Source of the DNA: Armatimonadota bacterium
Lineage (GTDB): Bacteria > Armatimonadota > Fimbriimonadia > Fimbriimonadales > Fimbriimonadaceae
Direction: 5' to 3'
Length of the DNA stretch: 64,000 nt
NCBI GenBank assembly: GCA_018268395.1
Contig: JAFDWQ010000001.1
Coordinates: 1,053,356-1,117,355 of the forward strand
Each line of letters opens with the position of its first letter. Within the stretch, counting starts at the first letter, position 1. The notes beneath the pieces were generated by a model. The model had not been told where the DNA came from and ran no database searches. It worked only from the letters and a program-made list of their open reading frames with translations. Both the position numbers and the translations under genes were made by a program. Shown in pieces: positions 18,140 to 26,813 of the stretch.

Positions 18140-19641
18140 CGCAACCGGAATTCTAGCTTGAGACGGTCGGCGGCTCGCGTTTCTTGCGAGGCCAGGAACT
18201 GGACGCGGATGACCCTGTTGACCGCTTTGATCTCCCGGACGAGGGCCAGGGTCGCGTCGGACTCGAACGTTCCCAACGGGAGCGACGTGCCGACGGCCGG
18301 GATCATGCCGTCGCGGACGGCTTTTGCCGCGATGTTCGCGTTCAAGAATTCGGTCAACGCCTTGACGATCTGCTCTTCCGACTTCTGACCGTCGAACCGG
18401 GTTTCGATGACGACTTGACCGGACCGATAGACGATCGGATTGTTCTTGACCGTCAACTGGATCAAGACGGGCTCGCCTAAGAACGCATTGAACCAGGAGT
18501 TGGCCAAGATGACTTGGTTCCTGTCCTTCCCCGCCAGTTCCGCCGTCTTATCGTCGATCTTTTCCTTGTCCGTCCTGGGTTTTCCACCGGGCCCGATGAC
18601 GTCGCCAAGCACGGCCGCAGGGCCGCCCCGGGTCGTCGGCTCCGCGCCTCGCTGAAGCGCGGTGTCGGAGGCGTCCTTGAGTATCGCGATCACGTAGTTT
18701 CGGGCTTCGGCCAAAGTCAAGCGCCCGCCGACTTGGATACGGGCAAGTTCGTCGCCCCTGTCGAAGATCAGGCGCTGCGTCCGTGGGATGAAGGCTGTCC
18801 GGCGGACGAGTTCTTCCGCGCTGGTCTTGACCGATTGGAGCTCGGCGCGGGCTTGCTCGAGATCGGCCTTGGCTTGTTCATAGTTCCCTTGGACTTCTTT
18901 CAAGTCTCCCCGGACGAGGTCGAGTTGCGACTTTGACGTGTTGAAGTCGGACTGCAACGTCTCGAGGTCCTTCTTCAGTTCGTTCCGGTCCTTTTCAAGC
19001 CGCTTTAGTTCTGTGTTCTGGCGGAGGACCTCCTGGTCGAGCCGCAGGTTCTCCCGCTTGATCTCGTTCAGTTCGTTAACGGCGTAGCTTCGCCGGGCGT
19101 CGACGCTCCTGTACTCGGCACGGACGCGGTCGAACTCGTGTTTGAGGGACGACAGGCTCCGTCGCACGTTCGAAAGGTCGGTGCGGACGCGCTTGGCCTG
19201 CTCGGTGAGGGCGGTCGAGGCCTTTTTCAGTTCGGCGATGTTGAGTTGCGACTTGCGGAGCTTGGCTTGTTCGGCTTTGACCCGGCCTTGCTCGACCTTG
19301 ACTTCGCTCCGAGTCTTCTCGAGTTCGACTTCCGATTGGCGGACCGAGTCGTCTGCGGTTTCGAGCTTCTTGTTCAGCGCGACGAGCTGGCTCCTCATCC
19401 GGTCGCCTTCGAGGATCATGACCCGGACGGGGGTTGAAAAGAGGATCAGCAGTCCGATCGTGACCAAGGACGCGATCATGCCGAACAGGGCCGTGAACAG
19501 CGCGGCAGTGTGCCGCGGTCGGAGCCGACCGATGGTCTTCCGTTTCTTGCCGAAGTGCCGACCGATCAGGTCTCCCCAGTAGGCGAGGAGTCCGCTGAGG
19601 ACGACGACGACCGCGATGAAGAACAGGCCGGTCGGGCTCAT
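18136..19641 (-). CDS. DUF3084 membrane coiled-coil protein
   Basis: 501 residues. Two N-terminal membrane segments (GLFFIAVVVVLSGLLAYWGDLIG and TALFGMIASLVTIGLLILF) surround the basic GKKRKTIGRLRPRHTAALFT loop that typifies DUF3084. A long coiled coil follows (about residues 80-270) and then a globular C-terminal domain (LIFDRGDELARIQVGG, FNAFLGEPVLIQLTVKNN). DUF3084 proteins are best known from cyanobacteria and have no assigned function. Position one base after the LptF/G gene suggests a link to the envelope. Confidence 0.85.
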   Translation of the reverse strand: MSPTGLFFIAVVVVLSGLLAYWGDLIGRHFGKKRKTIGRLRPRHTAALFTALFGMIASLVTIGLLILFSTPVRVMILEGDRMRSQLVALNKKLETADDSVRQSEVELEKTRSEVKVEQGRVKAEQAKLRKSQLNIAELKKASTALTEQAKRVRTDLSNVRRSLSSLKHEFDRVRAEYRSVDARRSYAVNELNEIKRENLRLDQEVLRQNTELKRLEKDRNELKKDLETLQSDFNTSKSQLDLVRGDLKEVQGNYEQAKADLEQARAELQSVKTSAEELVRRTAFIPRTQRLIFDRGDELARIQVGGRLTLAEARNYVIAILKDASDTALQRGAEPTTRGGPAAVLGDVIGPGGKPRTDKEKIDDKTAELAGKDRNQVILANSWFNAFLGEPVLIQLTVKNNPIVYRSGQVVIETRFDGQKSEEQIVKALTEFLNANIAAKAVRDGMIPAVGTSLPLGTFESDATLALVREIKAVNRVIRVQFLASQETRAADRLKLEFRLR

Positions 19642-19642
19642 G

Positions 19643-20758
19643 TCACGTGTTGCGGCGATGGACCAGATAGCCCGCCAACGTGAGTCCGATCACGATGGGC
19701 AGGAAGCTGGCCGCAAACGCGGGGACGCGCCCTCCTTGCGCGGATATCGACATGACGTTCGCCAAAACCAGGTAGGCCAAGATGATGATGACAGCCTGCC
19801 AGAAGCCCGCCGAGGCCGGGACCCTGTGCGACCGGATCCCTAACGGCGCGCCGACCAGGCTGAAGACCAAGGCAGCCAGCGGAAGGGCGATCTTGTTCCA
19901 GTATCCGAATTCAAGGTTCGCGATCTGTGAACGCAGACCTGCGGTCATGTCCGGGCTCTTTCGGAGCTTTTCGATCTGACGGCCCATCTCCTTCATCGGG
20001 AGGGCGTCGAGGTCGCGAAGGGCCTTGGCCAGGAGCTCTTCCGGGGTCGCATCGAGATCGGGCATTTCCGTCGGTTGAGCGCTCCCGAACTTCACCAGCG
20101 ACTTGGCGTCCGCGGACGTCATGCTCCCGCCGCCACGGACGACCCACCGCTTTTCGCTCGTGTACTCCAACTCTTCTACGAAAATGTAGTACGTCGGGAG
20201 TTGGTCGGATCCGTAAACGGTCACGATGACGCGGCTCAACGTCCGCTTCGAGAAATCAAAGTCTGCGGCCCAGAACGACGCGACGAGCTTGCCGTCCTTG
20301 TAGACCGCTTGCGACATCTCTTGTGCCGTCTTGCCTTTCAAATCCGCTTCGAACCGCTTTTTCAACCCGACGGCTTCTTGCGTGGTCAGAGGCACGACTT
20401 GCTCGTTCGTGCAGAACGTGAGGAACGAGACCGCCAGTCCGAAGGCGGCGACAGGCCACATGATCCTTCCGACGCTGACCCCTGCCGCCTTCAAGGCGAC
20501 GATCTCGCTGTCCCCGCTCAATCGACCGAAGGACAGAAGGCCGGAAAGCAAGACGGCCATCGGGAAGGTCTTCACCATGATGCCCGGCATGAGCAAGGCC
20601 GTCAATTGCCCGACGAGCAAGGGGTTGATGCCGTCCGTGATGTAACGGGTCAGTTCGAACAAGAACGACCCCGCCATGATCAGGACGGTGAAGATGGCGA
20701 CTCCAAAAGCCCACGGGCCGATCATTTCCGAGAGGATCAAGCGGTCCAGCCGCTTCAT
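19643..20758 (-). CDS. LptF/LptG-family LPS export permease
   Basis: 371 residues. MKRLDRLILSEMIGPWAFGV and the following membrane helices (four near the N-terminus, three near the C-terminus), separated by a periplasmic beta-jellyroll region, are the YjgP/YjgQ layout. The coupling motif LSGDSEIVALKAAGVSV is present. With LptB it extracts LPS from the inner membrane. Only one permease gene is here, where E. coli has an LptF-LptG pair; either it works as a homodimer or the partner is elsewhere. Overlaps lptB by four bases. Confidence 0.92.
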   Translation of the reverse strand: MKRLDRLILSEMIGPWAFGVAIFTVLIMAGSFLFELTRYITDGINPLLVGQLTALLMPGIMVKTFPMAVLLSGLLSFGRLSGDSEIVALKAAGVSVGRIMWPVAAFGLAVSFLTFCTNEQVVPLTTQEAVGLKKRFEADLKGKTAQEMSQAVYKDGKLVASFWAADFDFSKRTLSRVIVTVYGSDQLPTYYIFVEELEYTSEKRWVVRGGGSMTSADAKSLVKFGSAQPTEMPDLDATPEELLAKALRDLDALPMKEMGRQIEKLRKSPDMTAGLRSQIANLEFGYWNKIALPLAALVFSLVGAPLGIRSHRVPASAGFWQAVIIILAYLVLANVMSISAQGGRVPAFAASFLPIVIGLTLAGYLVHRRNT

Positions 20759-21492
20759 TCGCCGACCCCGTTCTGACCCCGGACGCCTTCGCCAAGATAG
20801 TATTTGCGGACGTGGGGGTCGTTACGGATCGCCCTCTCGTCTCCCTCGGCCTGGATCTTTCCGTCGATGAGGATATGGTTGTAGTCAGTGATCGAAAGGG
20901 TCGCCTCGACGTTGTGGTCCGTGATCAAGATGCCGATGCCCTGCTTGCTGAGGCGGCGGATGATGACTTGGAGCTCTTCGATCGTGACGGGATCGATGCC
21001 CGTGAACGGCTCGTCGAGCAGGATGAACTTCGGGTCGGTCGCCAGCGCCCGGGCGATTTCGACCCTCCGCCTTTCGCCTCCTGAAAGGACCCCGCCTTGA
21101 CTCTTCACGACGTGCGTCATGTGCAGGTCCTCCGTGAGTTGGCGGACGCGCTCCTCCGCCGCTTTCCGAGGTGTACCGTGCATCTCCATGACGAGCTTCA
21201 GGTTGTCCTCGACGCTGAGCCTTCGGAAGACGCTGGACTCCTGGGCGAGATAGCCGACTCCGGCGCGGGCCCGCTTGAACATCGGCCATGACGTGACCGT
21301 CGTCCCGTCGAACTTCACTTCGCCTTGGTTCGGTCGGACCAGGCCCGTGATCATATAGAACGTGGTCGTCTTCCCGGCCCCGTTCGGACCGAGAAGCCCG
21401 ACGACTTGGCCCTGCTCGATGGCGAACGAGACGCCGTCGACGACCCGGCGGCCCTTATAGGCTTTCACCAACCCTTCCGCCCGGATGATCAT
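20755..21492 (-). CDS. lptB: LPS export ABC transporter ATPase
   Basis: 245 residues. Walker A GPNGAGKTT, signature LSGGERRRVEIARALA, Walker B FILLDEPFTGIDP, and the switch His in LITDHNVEATLSI are all intact and LptB-like. Provides the energy for LPS transfer to the periplasmic bridge. Start and stop overlap both neighbours by four bases. Confidence 0.96.
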   Translation of the reverse strand: MIIRAEGLVKAYKGRRVVDGVSFAIEQGQVVGLLGPNGAGKTTTFYMITGLVRPNQGEVKFDGTTVTSWPMFKRARAGVGYLAQESSVFRRLSVEDNLKLVMEMHGTPRKAAEERVRQLTEDLHMTHVVKSQGGVLSGGERRRVEIARALATDPKFILLDEPFTGIDPVTIEELQVIIRRLSKQGIGILITDHNVEATLSITDYNHILIDGKIQAEGDERAIRNDPHVRKYYLGEGVRGQNGVGE

Positions 21493-22301
21493 TGGCCGTC
21501 CTTGTCCCGAAGGCTGCCGGAACCGGAGCCTTTGGTCCGGACTTTGACGACTTCGAAGTCTTTGTCCAATGTGACCGAAGCTTGTGCGACGTCGAAGTCG
21601 AGGATCGTCCCGATCTTGTCCGGCTCCGTCTTATCGCTCGTCAGATGGACGTTCCCGGTCAGAGTGAGCACCTTGTTATCGCCTTCGGACCGGGCGTCGA
21701 GAGTGTTGCCGGTGAGCGTATAGAGGACGATCTTGCCTTTGCCGTCCCTTTCGTCCACCGTGATCGTCACGGGGCCGGAAACGTCGGCCGAGATCAATGG
21801 GTTCTCGTTCTTTTCCGCAAGAGAGCGCAGGACGAACGTACCTTTTGAGCCCCGCATGACCATCGTCCGCTTTCCGTAGTCCCCGCTCCGTGTGTTCGTG
21901 AACAGGATCGCCGTCGGCACTTTGACCGTGGCCGTGTTGCCGTCGTCGACCAAGTCGACCGAGGCGCTCTCGAATCGGGACGTTCCGGCGTTGTCGGACA
22001 CGGTCAAGACCACGTTCCCCTTCATGTGCCCGGACTTCAAGTGCATGTCGCCGTCCTTGCCGCGGTTGATCAGACCGGTCATGTCCCGGCACGAGAACTC
22101 GAGGTTCTGATCCTTGGAAAACCCTCGGACGGGGTTGCCCGAGACTTCGAACGTCATGGACGTTTTGTCCGGGAAGGTGGTCGACGACTCCACGAACCAC
22201 ATGGCGAACCGCATGCGCTTGTCCGACAGTTGCGGGCCTTGTTGTCGGGCGACCGATCCCACAGCGGCGAGGACGAAGGCAAGGGCGATGGTTCGTTTCA
22301 T
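21489..22301 (-). CDS. LptA/OstA-like periplasmic protein
   Basis: 270 residues with a signal peptide (MKRTIALAFVLAAVGSVA). The mature part repeats the OstA-type pattern: LEFSCRDMTGLINRG, LKSGHMKGNVVLTVSD, VYTLTGNTLDARSEGDNKVLTLTGNVHL. LptA proteins form the beta-jellyroll bridge that carries LPS across the periplasm. At 270 residues it is longer than E. coli LptA. Lies between lptC-like and lptB genes, both overlapping by four bases. Confidence 0.8.
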   Translation of the reverse strand: MKRTIALAFVLAAVGSVARQQGPQLSDKRMRFAMWFVESSTTFPDKTSMTFEVSGNPVRGFSKDQNLEFSCRDMTGLINRGKDGDMHLKSGHMKGNVVLTVSDNAGTSRFESASVDLVDDGNTATVKVPTAILFTNTRSGDYGKRTMVMRGSKGTFVLRSLAEKNENPLISADVSGPVTITVDERDGKGKIVLYTLTGNTLDARSEGDNKVLTLTGNVHLTSDKTEPDKIGTILDFDVAQASVTLDKDFEVVKVRTKGSGSGSLRDKDGQ

Positions 22302-22834
22302 TGGAATTTGGCCGGAGTGGCGATCTTCTTCAGGTCGGGCGTCGCCCAGATTTCAGGCAATGGCCCCAAGACCATGCCTGCCGAGGTTACCGTGACGTCG
22401 CCTTTAGCCACGAACCGCCCCAAATCTTGATCGTAAACGAGCGCTTTGGCCGCCAACGTCAAGCCTCGGACTTCGTCCGTGACGTTCACCTGGCCGTCCA
22501 AAGTCAAGACGCCCTTCTTCCGATCGACGGAACCGTGCGAGCCTTTGAACCGACTGACGACCTTTCCGGCCCTGACGACGTTTCCGGACACGCCCGCGAG
22601 CGTCCCGCTCGCGACGCCGTCCCGTTCGAACGAGATGTCGGACGTTTCCGAAAGCACGACGAACGATGTGCCCTGTTCGGCTCCGTTGACCGTGATCTCC
22701 GTCCCTTTTGCCGTCACGTCTTTGATCGGGGGCGCCTGTGAGTCAGGCTCGCTCGATCCTTCAGGACGGTTGCTCACTTTCGTCCCCGCCGGAGCTCCGC
22801 ACGACACCATGAACGTCGCCAGGATCAGGGTCAT
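22298..22834 (-). CDS. LptC-like lipoprotein
   Basis: 178 residues from ATG 22834, whose A overlaps the rlmN stop (ATGA, 22831-22834). A lipobox TFMVSC gives a lipid-anchored mature protein of OstA-like beta repeats (VSGNVVRAGKVVSRFKGSHG, LTLDGQVNVTDEVRGLTL). It probably forms the inner-membrane end of the LPS bridge. With the ATG start the signal peptide is short and has no basic residue. A strong Shine-Dalgarno at 22861-22870 points instead to an ATC codon at 22855, which would add ISRPALL; see findings. Confidence 0.75.
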   Translation of the reverse strand: MTLILATFMVSCGAPAGTKVSNRPEGSSEPDSQAPPIKDVTAKGTEITVNGAEQGTSFVVLSETSDISFERDGVASGTLAGVSGNVVRAGKVVSRFKGSHGSVDRKKGVLTLDGQVNVTDEVRGLTLAAKALVYDQDLGRFVAKGDVTVTSAGMVLGPLPEIWATPDLKKIATPAKFQ

Positions 22835-23907
22835 GAGGAGAGCGGGACGTGAGATAAGGACTCCCTCCTTGCGAAGCGGCCCGTGTGCTGTCCGGCCAGT
22901 TGTCCACAAGCCGCCGCGATGTCGTGGCCCCTTTCGACCCGCTCGGTCACGTTGACGCCCCGCGATTCGAGCCCCTTTCGGAACGCGGCGATCCTCTCCC
23001 TAGACGGCCGGGCGAACCCGTTTCCGGTATCGACCCAATTGAACGGTATGAGGTTGACGACGCTCGGCATCCCTTTGACCAGACGTGCGAGCGCTTCGGC
23101 CTGTTCGGGCGAGTCGTTGACGTCCTGGATCAAGAGGTACTCGAAGGTGGCCTTTCGGCCCGTGGCCCTCTGGACCTGGCGCATGGCATCGACGACCTCG
23201 GCGACGGGCCACTTATGGTTGACGGGCATCAACCGGCTGCGGACTTCGTCAAACGGCGAATGGAGCGACAGCGCCAGGTGGACCGGTAGCGCGAGTCTGG
23301 CCAGTTCCAGGATCTGAGGCACGATCCCGACCGTCGAGACCGTCATGTGCCGATAGCTCAGACCCACTTCTTCGTGAAGAACCGTCAATGCACGGAGCAC
23401 GTTCGGCAGATTGAGAAGCGGTTCGCCCATCCCCATGAGGACGACATGGCTGATCCTTCGCGGACTTAACCTCTGAAGCATCAGGTACTGCCCCACGATC
23501 TCTCCGGCCGTGAGGTTGCGGTCGAATCCGCCGAGGCCGGTCGCACAGAACGAACAGCCCATCGGGCATCCGACCTGGCTGCTCAGACAACAGGAAACGC
23601 GGTCTTCGTACGGAAGGTGGACGCACTCGTACACTTGGCCGTCGCCGTTATGGACGAGGAGCTTGTCGACGTCGTCGCTCGAGTGCCGGTGGGAGACCGT
23701 GGTGAGTCCATCGACGTCGTACGATTCGTCTAAGAGGGCCCGGAACGGCGCGGGCAGGTCGCCCATCGTCGAGAATGTGGGCGCCGCCTTCCCATAGATC
23801 CACTTTGCCAACTGGCGGCCGCGGAAGGGCCTTTCGCCAAGGCTTTCGGCCAAGGCTTCCAGTTCCGAGGTGGACATCCCCACCAGGGTCGGGCGGGGCG
23901 TGGACAC
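22831..23907 (-). CDS. rlmN: 23S rRNA / tRNA adenine-C2 methyltransferase
   Basis: 358 residues, normal length. Radical-SAM enzyme that methylates A2503 of 23S rRNA and A37 of some tRNAs. The CxxxCxxC motif is in CPMGCSFCATGLGG. RlmN marks VLMGMGEPLLN, SYRHMTVSTVGIVP, SLHSPFDEVRSRLMPVN and the cysteine in AAACGQLAGQ are present. GTG start at 23907 is set by TAGAAT six bases upstream. First gene of a seven-gene operon running to 17717. Confidence 0.96.
   Translation of the reverse strand: MSTPRPTLVGMSTSELEALAESLGERPFRGRQLAKWIYGKAAPTFSTMGDLPAPFRALLDESYDVDGLTTVSHRHSSDDVDKLLVHNGDGQVYECVHLPYEDRVSCCLSSQVGCPMGCSFCATGLGGFDRNLTAGEIVGQYLMLQRLSPRRISHVVLMGMGEPLLNLPNVLRALTVLHEEVGLSYRHMTVSTVGIVPQILELARLALPVHLALSLHSPFDEVRSRLMPVNHKWPVAEVVDAMRQVQRATGRKATFEYLLIQDVNDSPEQAEALARLVKGMPSVVNLIPFNWVDTGNGFARPSRERIAAFRKGLESRGVNVTERVERGHDIAAACGQLAGQHTGRFARRESLSHVPLSS
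22861..22870 (-). promoter_or_regulatory. Strong Shine-Dalgarno inside rlmN without a canonical start codon
   Basis: Minus strand AAGGAGGGAG. The only in-frame codon at the right distance is ATC 22855; the first ATG is 26 bases away. Confidence 0.35.
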
Positions 23908-23913
23908 CCTCGG

Positions 23914-23919
23914 ATTCTA
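23914..23919 (-). promoter_or_regulatory. -10 box TAGAAT, leaderless rlmN-lpt operon
   Basis: TAGAAT, CCGAGG, then GTG 23907. No Shine-Dalgarno site at the usual place. This is the only promoter I can see for the seven genes down to 17717. Confidence 0.6.
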
Positions 23920-23965
23920 CCGGAGGGCCAAGTCCTGCTCCGGACTGCCGTCAGGTTCGACGGCT

Positions 23966-24610
23966 TCAGCCCTTCGGCTTGGTCTCGACTTTGATCGTCC
24001 GGTTCTCCGTCCGGACGTACGTCAGGCCGGCCGCCTTGGTCACGACGTCCATCGCGTACTTGAACGACGTGCCGATCAGGAAGGCGTCCACCTTATAAGC
24101 AGGGACTTTCGGGTCGACCTCGATCGTGATCCCGGCTTGCTTGCCGAACTCGGCGAAAACGTCTCTGATGTCGGCCTTCGAAAGCTTCGTGGTCACCCGC
24201 TTCTGGAGGTCCTTTTCGTCCAAGCGGCCGAGCGGTTTCGGAGAAGCCTGGACCGTCTTCTCGGGCGTCACCGAAACAGGGGGCGCGATCCGGGTCAAGA
24301 AGTACACGCCGTTATTGACCTCGAACTTCAGATTGGCCGCATGGCACACGATTTCGAGCGCTTCGTCGAACGGCACGCCCGAGAGGGCCAAATAAAGGGA
24401 CGTCCGCACGTTCTGATCCAGAACGAAGCTCTTCTTCGACTGGTTGAACAGGTCGAACAAGACTTCTCGCACGTCGCGACCTTTCGCCGCGATCGTCACC
24501 AGACCCGTGTCCTGTGAGATCTCGACGTCAGACGGGGTTCCTGAAGCTTTGTCTTGGCTCCAGACCGCCGGAGCAAGGGCGAGGGCGCAGACCAGTAGCA
24601 GAGGTTTCAT
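23966..24610 (-). CDS. Exported STN/secretin N-domain-like protein
   Basis: 214 residues with signal peptide MKPLLLVCALALAPAVWS. Two repeats resemble the short N-domain (STN) of secretins and TonB receptors: VTIAAKGRDVREVLFDLFNQSKKSFVLDQNV with LSGVPFDEALEIVCHAANLKF, and ADIRDVFAEFGKQAGITIEVDP with FKYAMDVVTKAAGLTY. No secretin pore domain follows, so it is not a full PilQ/GspD. A periplasmic binding or signal-transfer role is inferred. Twelve bases downstream of the anti-sigma-like gene, probably one transcript. Confidence 0.65.
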   Translation of the reverse strand: MKPLLLVCALALAPAVWSQDKASGTPSDVEISQDTGLVTIAAKGRDVREVLFDLFNQSKKSFVLDQNVRTSLYLALSGVPFDEALEIVCHAANLKFEVNNGVYFLTRIAPPVSVTPEKTVQASPKPLGRLDEKDLQKRVTTKLSKADIRDVFAEFGKQAGITIEVDPKVPAYKVDAFLIGTSFKYAMDVVTKAAGLTYVRTENRTIKVETKPKG

Positions 24611-24622
24611 GATGGTTCTCGG

Positions 24623-25585
24623 TTAGGGTTGGTAGATGCGGACGACGTTGCGGGGTGCTTTTCGATTGACCTTTCGGGCCCTCGGTTTCGAGACATGAGC
24701 CGAGGCCTTGCCGGACGACGAGCGGGGTGCGGTGACTTTCGGTCTGGCGGCCGTCGACCGGGTGGTCGGCTTGTCCGCCGGCCGGCCGGTCGCTTTCGTG
24801 GCGGGCTTCTTAAGGGGCGCGGCAGAGTCCGCGATCAGGAGGTCGCCCCCGACTTTGTCGAGTTCGTGGGTGACGGTCTCCTTATGCGGTTTCCCCGACG
24901 CGTTGTTCCCTGACGACGCGACTTCAGCATTCGGGTCCGGAGTCGTTCCTTCCGGGCCAGTGGCATGGGGCGCGTCCTCGTGTCGAGGCTCTTCGCCTCT
25001 CAAATCTGGTGACAGCGGCGGTGGTCCCGTTGCGAGACCGTGGCCGGTATCTTCGTGGCCCGACGTTTCGTCCTTGACGGCGGTGTGTTCCACCGTGGCC
25101 TCAGATTGAGTCGAGTCGCCGGCGGCAGGCTTCTCGGTGATGACGCTGCTCGCCCTGGCGCCGAAAAACGCCGACGGCTGTCTCATGAAGGTGCTCATCG
25201 TGACGAGCACGGCCGCAAGACTCAAGGAGAGGACGAGGTTCTTCGGCGTCTTGAACGCGTCGAAGAGGGACGTAGGATAGGGGGCTTTGCCCGGCACCGA
25301 CACAAGTCCAGGAACGGTGTGGGCCTGAGGCGGCTCGCCCACGATCTTGGCTTTGAGGCGTTCGACCAGTCCCCGCTTCTCTTTGGCGACGACGACGGCC
25401 TGTGCGATCTCGGCGGGTGCACCGCCTAAGGCTTCCCGCTGTTTGTTCGCTTCAGCCTTGCACTCAGAACACGCCTTGAGATGGCGCTCCATCTGGTCGA
25501 GAAGCTCATCAGGAAAGTCGACGCCCGCCAAATAGCGCTTCATCTGCGCTTGGATCAGCTGGCATTCGATGCTTTGGACCGACAT
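24623..25585 (-). CDS. Anti-sigma-like protein with zinc-finger head and Pro/Lys-rich tail
   Basis: 320 residues from ATG 25585; Shine-Dalgarno AAGGAG eight bases before supports this over GTG 25594. The N-terminal domain has an HxxxCxxC motif (HLKACSEC) typical of anti-sigma zinc fingers. A membrane helix follows (NLVLSLSLAAVLVTMSTF, about 114-131), then a low-complexity extracytoplasmic tail rich in Thr, Pro, Gly, Lys and Arg. No sigma gene is adjacent, so its partner is unknown. Probably operonic with the STN-domain gene. Confidence 0.7.
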   Translation of the reverse strand: MSVQSIECQLIQAQMKRYLAGVDFPDELLDQMERHLKACSECKAEANKQREALGGAPAEIAQAVVVAKEKRGLVERLKAKIVGEPPQAHTVPGLVSVPGKAPYPTSLFDAFKTPKNLVLSLSLAAVLVTMSTFMRQPSAFFGARASSVITEKPAAGDSTQSEATVEHTAVKDETSGHEDTGHGLATGPPPLSPDLRGEEPRHEDAPHATGPEGTTPDPNAEVASSGNNASGKPHKETVTHELDKVGGDLLIADSAAPLKKPATKATGRPADKPTTRSTAARPKVTAPRSSSGKASAHVSKPRARKVNRKAPRNVVRIYQP

Positions 25586-25663
25586 CCTTGACACTCCTTG
25601 TGAGGTTTTTCCCGTTGGGCCGAGCGGGGCCCAGTAGGATTGTCGGTCGTCGTCGTCGGTTCT

Positions 25664-26809
25664 TTAGCCCGGCCCGAGCCGTTCACCGAGAACGGCGCTC
25701 ACACGTTGGCCGTTCCGGTAGAGCAGGAGCTCGAGCGGGACGTCGCCGTCTGTTTGGACCGCCCGGGAAACGGCAGCGACGTCGAGGCCCGCTCCCCGCT
25801 GTTTCACAGCGACCACCCTGGCACCCGTCGATCGGAGCGCGGTCTTGACGGCGGCGGCACGCCAGGCTCCGTGCCACCTGACTTCGAAGCGGGAACGGAG
25901 CCACGCGCTCTCGATCGCCTTTTCCGAGGTCAAGTACCCGTTCGAATCGCCTAGTCCGTCGAGACCGAGACAGCCCAAGCCATGGGCGCGGATAAGGGCG
26001 GGGTCAGATTCGAAGACGAACCTCGAAGGCTCGGAGGCCGTGCTCCGCAAGGTCAGCTCACCCGGCGACCACGAACCGCTCTCCACCTGGACGGCCCAAA
26101 CCCCGGCCACGTGCTCTCCTTGAAAACCGCCGAAGTGGACGAGGGCTTCCTTACATTCGGACGCGTGGGACACGAACCATCGGTCCGGGCTGAGCGAGTC
26201 GAGGTCTTTGTCGGAAAGGAGCGGGGTCAGCTTGACTCTGGCCGCCCTTAGCGTGCGGAGCTTCTCGGCGAGGACGTCGAGACGCGGCGAAAACCGGGCT
26301 GGATCGAACGTGCGTTCGCCGCCCTGACGCCTTGCGGGATCGGCGAACGCCAGATCGAAGTCCCAAGTTGCTTCGAGACAGTCCTCGACCCGGACTTCCG
26401 CGTCCTGGCCAGAGACAGCCAGGTTGTGCCTCGCCATGGCGGCCCGTTCGGCGTCGGTCTCGTAGCCGATCGCGGTCCGGCCTTGGCTCAGGGCGATCAA
26501 GTCGCCGCCGATGCCTGTGGTCAGGTCGACGACCTTCCCTTCGGGAAAACCGAGGATGTGGACGGCGGCCGAGACCTCTTCGTGAGTCGCCATCTCGAGG
26601 GATTCGCGGTCGAAGAGCATCTGCCCGGCAAGAGCGAATTTGGACCGTGCTCTCGACCGTAGCTCCCATTGGAGGAACGCCCATCTTGCCGCCTCGTCCC
26701 CGACCGACGCGGCAAGGCGTCCGATCTCTTTCGGAACGGGCTTGCGGTCTTTGGCCAGCTCCAGGGCTTGGATCCGGACCGGATCGAGAACCGTCCCAGT
26801 CCCCGTCAC
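25664..26809 (-). CDS. Class I SAM methyltransferase with THUMP-like C-terminal domain
   Basis: 381 residues. VVDLTTGIGGDLIALSQ is SAM motif I, GYETDAERAAMARHNLAV motif II, and FADPARRQGGERTFDP the catalytic-loop region. The helical N-terminus and the C-terminal RWHGAWRAAAVKTALRSTGARVV fit the THUMP_like methyltransferase family. The substrate is probably RNA but unknown. Lies four bases after the M29 aminopeptidase gene, so the two are co-transcribed. Confidence 0.8.
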   Translation of the reverse strand: MTGTGTVLDPVRIQALELAKDRKPVPKEIGRLAASVGDEAARWAFLQWELRSRARSKFALAGQMLFDRESLEMATHEEVSAAVHILGFPEGKVVDLTTGIGGDLIALSQGRTAIGYETDAERAAMARHNLAVSGQDAEVRVEDCLEATWDFDLAFADPARRQGGERTFDPARFSPRLDVLAEKLRTLRAARVKLTPLLSDKDLDSLSPDRWFVSHASECKEALVHFGGFQGEHVAGVWAVQVESGSWSPGELTLRSTASEPSRFVFESDPALIRAHGLGCLGLDGLGDSNGYLTSEKAIESAWLRSRFEVRWHGAWRAAAVKTALRSTGARVVAVKQRGAGLDVAAVSRAVQTDGDVPLELLLYRNGQRVSAVLGERLGPG

Positions 26810-26813
26810 GACG

